From the NCBI GenBank assembly GCA_025455895.1, contig JALOLQ010000005.1, forward strand, positions 1-15,684: a stretch of 15,684 nt of DNA, given 5' to 3'. Shown here one piece after another: positions 9,534-15,369 of this stretch. A model generated the notes under the pieces. That model was not told the DNA's origin and ran no database searches. It saw only the letters and a list, made by a program, of their open reading frames with translations. How positions within the stretch are numbered: the first letter of the stretch is position 1; every line of letters begins with the position of its first letter. The position numbers and the translations under genes are program-made. Origin of the DNA: Solirubrobacteraceae bacterium. GTDB taxonomy: Bacteria; Actinomycetota; Thermoleophilia; Solirubrobacterales; Solirubrobacteraceae.

Positions 9534-10687
9534 ACCCGGCGCGGGCGGCGGCGCTCGAGGCGTTCCTGGGCACGCCGCTGGTGTGGGGTGCGCGCGAGGG
9601 CGCGCGCTTTCAGAACGCGGCGGACGGGCGCTGGTACTGGAACTGCCACTGCAACGGCGGCGTCCACAACCTCGGCCACCGCAACCCGCGCGTCCTGGCC
9701 GCGCTGCGCGAGGCGCTCGAGACGGTCGACCTCGGCAACCACTACCTGGAGGCGCCGCTGCGCTCCGCGCTCGGCGAGCGCCTCGCGGCCACGACCGGCG
9801 GGCGCCTCTCCGGGGTCGTGTTCTCGCCCTCCGGCGGCGAGGCGACCGACGTCGCGCTGAAGTTCGCCCGCGCCCACACGGGGCGCGCCGGGATCGTCTC
9901 CGCCCGCGGCGGCTACCACGGGCACACGGGGCTGGCGATGGCCACCGGCGAGCCGCGCTGGCGCGAGCGCTTCCACCACGAGCTGCCGGGGTTCGCGCAG
10001 GTGCCGTTCGGCGACCCGGCCGCCCTCGACGGCGCGATCGGCGAGGACACCGCTGCGCTGATCCTCGAGACGATCCCGGCGACGCTCGGGATGCCGCTGC
10101 CGCCGCCGGGCTACCACGCCGAGGCCGCGCGCCTGTGCCGCGAGCGCGGCGCGCTGCTGATCCTCGACGAGGTGCAGACGGGGCTCGGGCGCTGCGGGAC
10201 GTTCTGGGCGCACGAGGCTGACGGGGTCGAGCCGGACCTCGTGACCACCGGCAAGGGGCTCAGCGGCGGCCTCTACCCGATCGCCGCCACGCTCATGCGC
10301 CCGGAGGTCCACGCGCTCTACGAGGAGGACCCGTTCATCCACATCTCCACCTTCGGCGGCGCCGAGCCGGGGTGCGCGGCGGCGCTGGCCGTGCTCGACG
10401 TCGTTCAGGAGCCCGGCTTCCTGGCCCGCGTCGAGGCGCTCGGCGCGCGGATCGAGGCGGCGCTCGGGGGCGTGGACTGCGAGGTGCGCCGCCGCGGCCT
10501 GTTCCTGGGACTGAAGTTCCCCGGCGAGGGCGACGGCGTCACCGCGGCGCGGCGGCTCTTCGACCACGGGATCTTCGCCGTCTTCGCCGCGAACGACCCG
10601 TCCGTGACGCAGTTCCTGCCGCCGCTGGTGATCAGCGAGGACGAGGCCGACGCGATCACCGCGGCGGCGCTCGCGGCGCTCGCCTGA
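9524..10687 (+). CDS. Class III aminotransferase-family PLP enzyme
   Basis: PLP-dependent fold-type I enzyme of the class III (ornithine/omega-amino acid) family, 387 residues, slightly short for the family (usually about 400-450). Seen: N-terminal HNLGHRNPRV, the cofactor loop SPSGGEATD (101-109), YHGHTG (131-136), D215-E216-V-Q218 (ILDEVQTGLGR; D215 binds the pyridine nitrogen), the Schiff-base lysine K244 in LVTTGKGLSGGLYPI, and ISTFGGAEPGCAAALAVLD. The ATG at 9524 is within the last 10 bases of the kinase-like gene (ATGGCGCTGA); the open frame runs upstream to 9407 but that part is an Ala/Arg shadow. Substrate is not deducible. Class III also includes phospho-lyases and epimerases, so transamination is not assured; the adjacent kinase-like gene makes a phosphorylated substrate worth considering. 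Confidence 0.92.
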   Translation: MALNPARAAALEAFLGTPLVWGAREGARFQNAADGRWYWNCHCNGGVHNLGHRNPRVLAALREALETVDLGNHYLEAPLRSALGERLAATTGGRLSGVVFSPSGGEATDVALKFARAHTGRAGIVSARGGYHGHTGLAMATGEPRWRERFHHELPGFAQVPFGDPAALDGAIGEDTAALILETIPATLGMPLPPPGYHAEAARLCRERGALLILDEVQTGLGRCGTFWAHEADGVEPDLVTTGKGLSGGLYPIAATLMRPEVHALYEEDPFIHISTFGGAEPGCAAALAVLDVVQEPGFLARVEALGARIEAALGGVDCEVRRRGLFLGLKFPGEGDGVTAARRLFDHGIFAVFAANDPSVTQFLPPLVISEDEADAITAAALAALA

Positions 10688-10688
10688 C

Positions 10689-10739
10689 ATCCTGGCGCCC
10701 CCGAACCCGCTTGTGCGCCGAGCACCGACGCGCCAGGAT
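10689..10739. promoter_or_regulatory. Perfect 10-bp inverted repeat before the ECF sigma gene
   Basis: ATCCTGGCGC (10689-10698) and GCGCCAGGAT (10730-10739) are exact reverse complements 31 bp apart. They fill most of the 63-bp gap between the PLP-enzyme stop and the sigma start. The right arm contains AGGA (10735-10738), the only Shine-Dalgarno-like sequence before the ATG at 10751 (spacing 12 nt), so folding of the RNA would hide it. Other readings are a terminator for the upstream gene or a regulator-binding site. GAACC inside the spacer (10703-10707) resembles an ECF -35 element, which would suit autoregulation, but this is weak. Confidence 0.5.
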
Positions 10740-10750
10740 TCCGATACCGC

Positions 10751-11458
10751 ATGTCCAGCCCAACCGATGACCCCGCGGAGCACGTACCACCCGGGGAGAT
10801 GACCACCGAGTCCCTCGCTCCCCCGCTTCCGCTGGCTCCCTCGCTCGCCCTCGGCGCCCGCCGCGACGCCGTCGCGACGCCTGCGCGCCCGCAGCGCCGC
10901 GAGCCCGACCGCGCGGAGATCCGCCTCGCCCGGCGGCTGCGCAGCGGCGATCCCGACGCGCTCTCCGAGCTCTACACCCGCTACGGCGCGACGACGTTCG
11001 GGTTCCTCGTGCGCGCGCTGGGCGACCGCTCCGCCGCGGAGGACGTCCAGCAGCAGGTGTTCACCGAGGTCTGGCGGCGCTCGTCGGAGTACGACCCGCA
11101 GCGCGCCGGCCTGCTGACCTGGACGATGACGATCGCGCGCAGCCGCGCGATCGACCACCTGCGCAAGCGCGTCCCCGAGCCGCGCGACCCCGAGGCCGCC
11201 GGCCGCGCCGTCGAGGCGCGGCAGGACACGGCCGTCGAGGGCGACGCGCTCGTCGACAGCTGGCGGATGACCCACTACCTGTCCCAGCTCCCCGAGGAGG
11301 AGCGCACGCTGCTGCGGATGCGCTTCTACGACGAGCTGAGCCAGACCGAGATCGCCGAGCGCACCGGCATCGCGCTCGGGACGATCAAGGCGCGCATGGT
11401 GCGCGGCCTGCGCCGCATGCGTGAGCTGATCGAGGCCGAGGAAGGGGTGCTCGCATGA
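10751..11458 (+). CDS. ECF (sigma-70 family) RNA polymerase sigma factor
   Basis: Alternative sigma factor, 235 residues, that directs RNA polymerase to a regulon set by its partner anti-sigma factor. Sigma region 2 spans about 59-141 (LARRLRSGDPDALSELY, AEDVQQQVFTEVWRR, then WTMTIARSRAIDHLRKR for promoter melting and -10 contact). Sigma region 4 spans about 174-228 (LPEEERTLLRMRFYDELSQTE and IAERTGIALGTIKARMVRGL helix-turn-helix for the -35). The sequence resembles the SigK-like ECF group that pairs with RskA anti-sigma factors. A Pro/Ala-rich N-terminal extension of about 55 residues is longer than usual; a second ATG at 10799 (M17) would shorten it but its GGGGAG directly touches the ATG, so 10751 is preferred. 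It overlaps the anti-sigma gene by ATGA. Confidence 0.94.
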   Translation: MSSPTDDPAEHVPPGEMTTESLAPPLPLAPSLALGARRDAVATPARPQRREPDRAEIRLARRLRSGDPDALSELYTRYGATTFGFLVRALGDRSAAEDVQQQVFTEVWRRSSEYDPQRAGLLTWTMTIARSRAIDHLRKRVPEPRDPEAAGRAVEARQDTAVEGDALVDSWRMTHYLSQLPEEERTLLRMRFYDELSQTEIAERTGIALGTIKARMVRGLRRMRELIEAEEGVLA

Positions 11459-12189
11459 GCACGCGCATCGACCCGGCCGAGTACGTGCTCGGCCTCCTGA
11501 CCGACGACGAGGAGCGCGAGGCCCGCCGCCTCGAGCGCCAGGACCCCGCGTTCGCCGCCGAGCTGCGCGCGCTGCGCGGGGTGGAGGCGCGGTTCGCCGA
11601 CCTCGGCCCCGACGAGTGGGACGCCTCGGGCCCGCCGCCGCTGCGGATCGACGCGATCGTCGCGCCCGACCAGCCGGTCGCCGTGCGGGCGCGCGAGCCG
11701 TTCTGGTCGCGGCTGACCCGCCCGCTGCGCGAGGGCTCGTTCGGCATCCGGCCCGGCCTCGCGCTGGCGGCCTCCGTGCTGCTGGTCGGCGTCGGCGTGG
11801 TCGGCGGCGTGCTCGTCACCGGCGGCGACGAGGACGCACCGAGCGGCGAGGTCGTCGCGCTCGACCGCTTCGGCGAGGGCCCGCAGGGTGCGAGCGGCAC
11901 CGCCACCGTGGCCCGGATCGAGGGCACGCCGGAGGTCACCATCGACACCTCCGGGCTGAAGCCGAGCGCTCCGGGCACGAACTACGAGGTCTGGATGATC
12001 CGCGACGAGCAGCGGATGGTGAGCCTCGGGACGTTCAAGGTCGGCGACGAGGGTCGCGCGGTCGTCACGCTGCCGGTCACCGTCGACCCGGACGAGTACC
12101 CGGTGATGGACGTCTCGATCGAGCCCCAGGACGGCAAGCCCCAGCACTCGGGCCGGTCGGTCCTGCGCTCGCCGGCGACCCCGGCGTAG
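11455..12189 (+). CDS. RskA-type membrane anti-sigma factor, cysteine-free
   Basis: Single-pass membrane protein, 244 residues, that should hold the neighbouring ECF sigma factor inactive. The N-terminal cytoplasmic segment (about 5-50: DPAEYVLGLLTDDEEREARR) is the sigma-binding anti-sigma domain. One transmembrane helix lies at about 100-122 (LALAASVLLVGVGVVGGVLV). The extracytoplasmic RskA-like domain (about 132-240) has the family traits NYEVWMI, MVSLGTF and SIEPQDGKPQHSGRSVL. There is no cysteine anywhere, so the zinc-binding HxxxCxxC motif of many anti-sigma factors is absent and direct thiol redox sensing is ruled out; release by regulated proteolysis is the family route. The start overlaps the sigma stop by 4 bp (translational coupling, balanced stoichiometry). 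Confidence 0.93.
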   Translation: MSTRIDPAEYVLGLLTDDEEREARRLERQDPAFAAELRALRGVEARFADLGPDEWDASGPPPLRIDAIVAPDQPVAVRAREPFWSRLTRPLREGSFGIRPGLALAASVLLVGVGVVGGVLVTGGDEDAPSGEVVALDRFGEGPQGASGTATVARIEGTPEVTIDTSGLKPSAPGTNYEVWMIRDEQRMVSLGTFKVGDEGRAVVTLPVTVDPDEYPVMDVSIEPQDGKPQHSGRSVLRSPATPA

Positions 12190-12196
12190 CGCCCCG

Positions 12197-12215
12197 GCGC
12201 GACCCGGTGTCGCGC
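12197..12215. terminator. Hairpin after the anti-sigma gene
   Basis: GCGCGAC (12197-12203) and GTCGCGC (12209-12215) are exact reverse complements with a 5-nt loop CCGGT, beginning 7 nt after the anti-sigma stop. It looks like a terminator stem without a U-tract, and the next base starts the -10 element of the following gene. Confidence 0.5.
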
Positions 12216-12221
12216 TAGGTT
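12216..12221 (+). promoter_or_regulatory. -10 element of the M42 peptidase operon (leaderless)
   Basis: TAGGTT is separated by exactly 7 nt from the ATG at 12229, so transcription should start on the A of the start codon. There is no Shine-Dalgarno sequence. This supports ATG 12229 over the in-frame TTG at 12220, which lies inside the promoter. Confidence 0.55.
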
Positions 12222-12228
12222 GGGCCCC

Positions 12229-13287
12229 ATGACGATCCCGCCGTTCCTTCAGTCCCTGCTCACCGCTCACGGCCCGTCCGGCTACGAGGCGACGCCCGCC
12301 GCCGTCTGGCGCGAGGCCGCATCGGCGTGGTCCGGCGACGTGCAGTCCGACGCCATGGGCACGTCGTGGGCGCGGGTGCCCGGCACCGCGGGCGGGCCGG
12401 CGCTGGCGCTCGTCGGGCACATCGACGAGATCGGCCTGCTGGTGACGCACATCGACGACAAGGGCAACCTGCGCTTCATCGGGGTCGGCGGCTGGGACCC
12501 GCAGATCCTCGTCGGCCAGCGGGTCGTCCTGGCCACGCGCGGCGGCGCGATCCCCGGCGTGATCGGCAAGAAGCCGATCCACCTGCTGAAGGCCGAGGAC
12601 CGCAAGAAGGCGCCGGAGCTCAAGGACCTGCACATCGACATCGGCGCCGCGAGCGCCGAGGAGGCGGCCGAGCACGTGCGGATCGGGGACGTCGCGGTGA
12701 TCGCCGGCGACCCGGTCGAGCTGCTCGGCGGGCGCGTCGCGAGCCGCGCGATGGACAACCGGCTGGGGTGCTACGTCGTCGCCGAGGCGGCGCGGATCGT
12801 CGCCGAGCGCGGCGGTGCGGCGGGCGACGTGATCGCCGTCGCCGCGGCGCAGGAGGAGGTCGGCCTCAACGGGGCGCGCACGATCGCCCACCGCCTGCGC
12901 CCGGGGCTCGCCGTCGCGGTCGACGTCACCCACGCGACCGACGCCCCCGGGATCGACGAGAACGAGAACGGCAGCCACCACTTCGGCACCGGGCCCGTGA
13001 TCAGCCGCGGCACGACGCTGCACCCGCTGGTCACCGAGGAGCTGATCGGCGCCGCCGAGGCCGAGGGCATCGGCTACACGCTCGAGGGCACGACGCGCGG
13101 GACCGGCACCGACGCCGACGCGATCTTCCTCTCGCGCGACGGCATCCCGACCGGCCTCGTCTCGCTGCCGCTGCGCTACATGCACTCGCCGGTCGAGGTC
13201 TGCCAGCTCTCGGACGTCGAGGACGCCGCCCGGCTGCTCGCCGCGTTCGCGCTGCGCCTGTCGGCGGAGCTGACGTTCACCCGCTGA
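12229..13287 (+). CDS. M42 family metallopeptidase (glutamyl/deblocking aminopeptidase type)
   Basis: Cytoplasmic dinuclear-zinc aminopeptidase of the FrvX/PepA(M42)/TET group that trims short peptides, usually as large tetrahedral dodecamers. In the 352-residue product all expected metal ligands can be placed: H64 (GHIDEIG, with D66), D176 (SRAMDNR, bridging), E210 (QEEVG; E209 is the general base), D232 (VAVDVTH) and H319 (RYMHSPVEV). The N-terminal LLTAHGPSGYE and the PDZ-like inserted dimerisation domain (about 70-165) are typical. Members have been misannotated as endoglucanases; nothing here supports that. First gene of a three-gene operon with the HAD phosphatase (no gap) and pentapeptide protein. 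Confidence 0.94.
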   Translation: MTIPPFLQSLLTAHGPSGYEATPAAVWREAASAWSGDVQSDAMGTSWARVPGTAGGPALALVGHIDEIGLLVTHIDDKGNLRFIGVGGWDPQILVGQRVVLATRGGAIPGVIGKKPIHLLKAEDRKKAPELKDLHIDIGAASAEEAAEHVRIGDVAVIAGDPVELLGGRVASRAMDNRLGCYVVAEAARIVAERGGAAGDVIAVAAAQEEVGLNGARTIAHRLRPGLAVAVDVTHATDAPGIDENENGSHHFGTGPVISRGTTLHPLVTEELIGAAEAEGIGYTLEGTTRGTGTDADAIFLSRDGIPTGLVSLPLRYMHSPVEVCQLSDVEDAARLLAAFALRLSAELTFTR

Positions 13288-13971
13288 GTGCTGCTGCTGT
13301 TCGACATCGACGGCACGCTGCTGCTGCGGGCCGCCGACGCGCACCGCGACGCGCTGCACGACGCGCTCGAGGAGGTGTGGGAGGTCGACCTGCGCGGCGT
13401 GAAGGTCGAGACCGGCGGGCGCACCGACCCGGACATCGCGCGCGACATCCTGCTGCGCGGCGGGGTCTCGGCGCGCGCCATCGACGACGGGCTGGACCGC
13501 TTCCGCGAGGCCGCGGCGCGCCGCTACGCCGCGCTCGTCCCCGACGACCTCTCCGCGCACGTCGCTCCGCACGCCGTCGAGACCCTCCAGGCGCTCGACG
13601 GCGGCCGCCGGCTCTCACTCGTCACCGGCAACCTCGAGCCGATCGCGCGGCTGAAGCTGCGCGCGGCCGGGCTCGGCGGCTGGTTCGCCGACGGGCAGGG
13701 CGGCTTCGGCTCGGACTCCGAGGACCGCTCGGACCTGCCCGCGGTCGCCCGGCGGCGGGCGGGCGAGGCGTGGAACGGCGGGGCGCCGTGGCCGCGCGAG
13801 CGCACCGTCGTGGTCGGCGACACCCCGCGCGACATCGCCTGCGCCCGCGCCGACGGGGTGCGGGTCGTCGCCGTGGCGACCGGCCCGTTCGGGGCGGCCG
13901 ACCTCACCGGCGCGGACACCGTGCTCGACGACCTCCGCGGGCTGCCGGAGGCGCTGGACGCGCTGGCGTGA
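13288..13971 (+). CDS. HAD-superfamily hydrolase (phosphoglycolate phosphatase-like)
   Basis: Mg-dependent phosphatase of the haloacid dehalogenase superfamily, 227 residues. Motif I is FDIDGTL with nucleophile D6 and acid/base D8; motif II is T113 in LVTGN; motif III is K123 in RLKLRAAGL; motif IV is GDTPRD (D178, D182). A helical cap lies between motif I and II (about 16-90), as in subfamily I enzymes such as Gph and beta-phosphoglucomutase. The substrate is not known. The GTG start follows the M42 stop with no intervening base (TGA-GTG), so it depends on translational coupling or reinitiation, and its stop overlaps the pentapeptide gene start by GTGA. Confidence 0.92.
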   Translation: MLLLFDIDGTLLLRAADAHRDALHDALEEVWEVDLRGVKVETGGRTDPDIARDILLRGGVSARAIDDGLDRFREAAARRYAALVPDDLSAHVAPHAVETLQALDGGRRLSLVTGNLEPIARLKLRAAGLGGWFADGQGGFGSDSEDRSDLPAVARRRAGEAWNGGAPWPRERTVVVGDTPRDIACARADGVRVVAVATGPFGAADLTGADTVLDDLRGLPEALDALA

Positions 13972-14474
13972 GCCCGGGGGCCGACGCGCTGATCGCGGGC
14001 GCCGAGCTGCGCGCGTACACGCTGCGCGGCGCGGCCGTCGAGGGCCGCGACCTCGCCAACGCGCGGCTGCCGTCGGCCCGCCTGCGGGCGGTGCGCTTCG
14101 AGGGCTGCCGGATGACGGGCATCGCGCTGCCCGGCGCCGAGGTCGAGGACGCGACCTTCGCGGGCTGTCGCCTCGGCCTCGCCTCGTTCACCGCCGCGAC
14201 GCTGCGGCGCGTCGTCTTCGACGGCTGCGACCTGCGCGGTGCCGACCTGCTCGAGGCGGACCTGGCGCTCTGCCGCTTCGAGGACTGCGACCTGCGCGAG
14301 CTGGACCTGCGCGGGGCGCGCATGACGCGCTGCGTGATCCGCGGCTGCCGGCTCGACGGTCTGCTCGGCGGGGAGGCGCTGCGCGGGACCGCGCTGCCCT
14401 GGGAGGACATCGTCGGCGGGGCGGCCGTCTGGGCCGCCGCCCTCGGCCTCGAGGTGCTCGAGCCCGGCGACTAG
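13968..14474 (+). CDS. Pentapeptide-repeat protein with 20-residue cysteine periodicity
   Basis: The 168-residue product has tandem pentapeptide repeats (about 20-132; e.g. CDLRGADLLEADL, CDLRELDLRGARM), which build a right-handed four-sided beta-helix. One face carries [F/I]-x-[G/D]-C-[R/D]-[L/M] at 44-49, 64-69, 84-89, 104-109 and 124-129, putting C47, C67, C87, C107 and C127 exactly 20 residues (one coil) apart. The C-terminal 30 residues (WEDIVGGAAVWAAALGLEV) form a non-repeat cap, possibly for dimerisation as in Qnr/MfpA gyrase-protecting proteins, to which the FxxC pattern is reminiscent; function is not established. The GTG start overlaps the HAD stop (GTGA). The stop TAG shares a CTAG with the convergent gene's stop. 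Confidence 0.88.
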   Translation: MSPGADALIAGAELRAYTLRGAAVEGRDLANARLPSARLRAVRFEGCRMTGIALPGAEVEDATFAGCRLGLASFTAATLRRVVFDGCDLRGADLLEADLALCRFEDCDLRELDLRGARMTRCVIRGCRLDGLLGGEALRGTALPWEDIVGGAAVWAAALGLEVLEPGD

Positions 14475-15367
14475 GCCAGCGTCCAGAGCCCGTCGCTGCC
14501 GAGGTGGTGCTCGAGCGCGACGCGGCCGAGCCGCTCGCGCGCCTCGTCGCGGCCGGTGTCCATCACGACGGCCACCTCCTGCGAGGCGAGCGGCGTGCCG
14601 GTCCAGGCGAGCACCTCGGCGGCCGTCGCCGGCGGCTCGCGGCGCTCGGTGCCGGGGATGAGGTTCGCGAGCACGACGTCGTAGGCGGCGAAGGGCTGGA
14701 AGCCGGGCACGGCGATCTTCACCCCGTCGCGGACGCGGCAGATCTCGTAGGACGGGCACGTGTAGCGCCGCCCGCCCGACCAGTTGGCGAGCTTCTCGTC
14801 GAGCACGCGCGCGGGGTCCATCGGGCGCCGGGCGTGCTCCATGTCCTCGGCGAGGGCCGCGCTGACATCGTCGCCGGCCATCCATTCGAGGACCTGCTCG
14901 CCGTCGAGGCCCGCGTCGCGGGCCGCGGCGGAGATCGTCGGGTCCTCGTCGATGAGGTTGCCCATCATGTGGTGCACGCGCAGCCGGCGCAGGAGGTGGC
15001 GCTCGCGCTCGGGGGCGTGCAGGCGCGCGCCGATCACCGCGCGGCAGGCGGGGACCGTCGCCGTCATCCGCGGGCGCACGGAGGTGTCGATCGGCATCCC
15101 GTGGTCGTGGGCGATCCGGCGGAAGGACGCCGCCTGCTTCTCGGGCGTGAAGCCCTTCGCGGTGAAGTCCTCCGGCGTCTCGGCGAGTCCGACCATCACC
15201 GGCTTCCAGATGATCTTCTCGCCGTAGAGCCAGTTGATCCGCCGGCGGAACGGCTCGGCCGACCACGCCCACGGGCAGCCCGGGTCGGTGAACTCGAAGA
15301 TCACGACCTCGGCCTCGCCGGCGTCGGCGCAGGTCTCGCGGTCGATCGCGGCGGGGCGGTCGGTCAT
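14471..15367 (-). CDS. DsbA-family thioredoxin-fold protein with a CPWA site
   Basis: Cytoplasmic DsbA/FrnE-like protein of 298 residues, no signal peptide. The thioredoxin-fold start VVIFEFTDPGC (21-31) leads into C31-P-W-A34, where the usual second cysteine of CxxC is Ala. The helical insertion domain (about 75-195) has EKQAASFRRIAHDHGMPID, typical of DsbA-family oxidoreductases of the FrnE/HCCA-isomerase kind, and the fold's C-terminal half follows after TCPSYEIC (C204, C210). Loss of the resolving cysteine argues against a dithiol oxidase; monothiol isomerase, thiol-transferase or thiol-adduct chemistry are possible. The ATG at 15367 has GGAG 6 nt upstream and is 2 nt after the ettA stop, so the two are co-transcribed. 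The stop overlaps the convergent pentapeptide gene by 4 bp. Confidence 0.85.
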   Translation of the reverse strand: MTDRPAAIDRETCADAGEAEVVIFEFTDPGCPWAWSAEPFRRRINWLYGEKIIWKPVMVGLAETPEDFTAKGFTPEKQAASFRRIAHDHGMPIDTSVRPRMTATVPACRAVIGARLHAPERERHLLRRLRVHHMMGNLIDEDPTISAAARDAGLDGEQVLEWMAGDDVSAALAEDMEHARRPMDPARVLDEKLANWSGGRRYTCPSYEICRVRDGVKIAVPGFQPFAAYDVVLANLIPGTERREPPATAAEVLAWTGTPLASQEVAVVMDTGRDEARERLGRVALEHHLGSDGLWTLA

Positions 15368-15369
15368 CG

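Noticed and set aside
9470..11275. Minus-strand 601-codon open frame
   Set aside because: Low-complexity Arg/Ala/Gly composition antisense to two well-supported genes; stop-poor frames are expected in GC-rich DNA.
12220..12228. TTG start for the M42 peptidase
   Set aside because: The TTG lies within the TAGGTT promoter element; the ATG at 12229 is at the leaderless distance.
11326..13572. Minus-strand 748-codon open frame
   Set aside because: Antisense to the sigma, anti-sigma, M42 and HAD genes, all of which have intact family motifs; no motif recognised in the antisense product.
12327..13967. Plus-strand open frame extending upstream of the pentapeptide gene
   Set aside because: Arg-rich shadow of the M42 and HAD genes; pentapeptide repeats begin only after the GTG at 13968.
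13968..14474. Calling the pentapeptide protein a quinolone-resistance (Qnr/MfpA) determinant
   Set aside because: The repeat pattern is only reminiscent; fold alone does not predict gyrase binding and the sequence is shorter than Qnr and not clearly orthologous.
13524..15272. Minus-strand 582-codon open frame
   Set aside because: Shadow of the DsbA-like, pentapeptide and HAD genes; composition is not protein-like.
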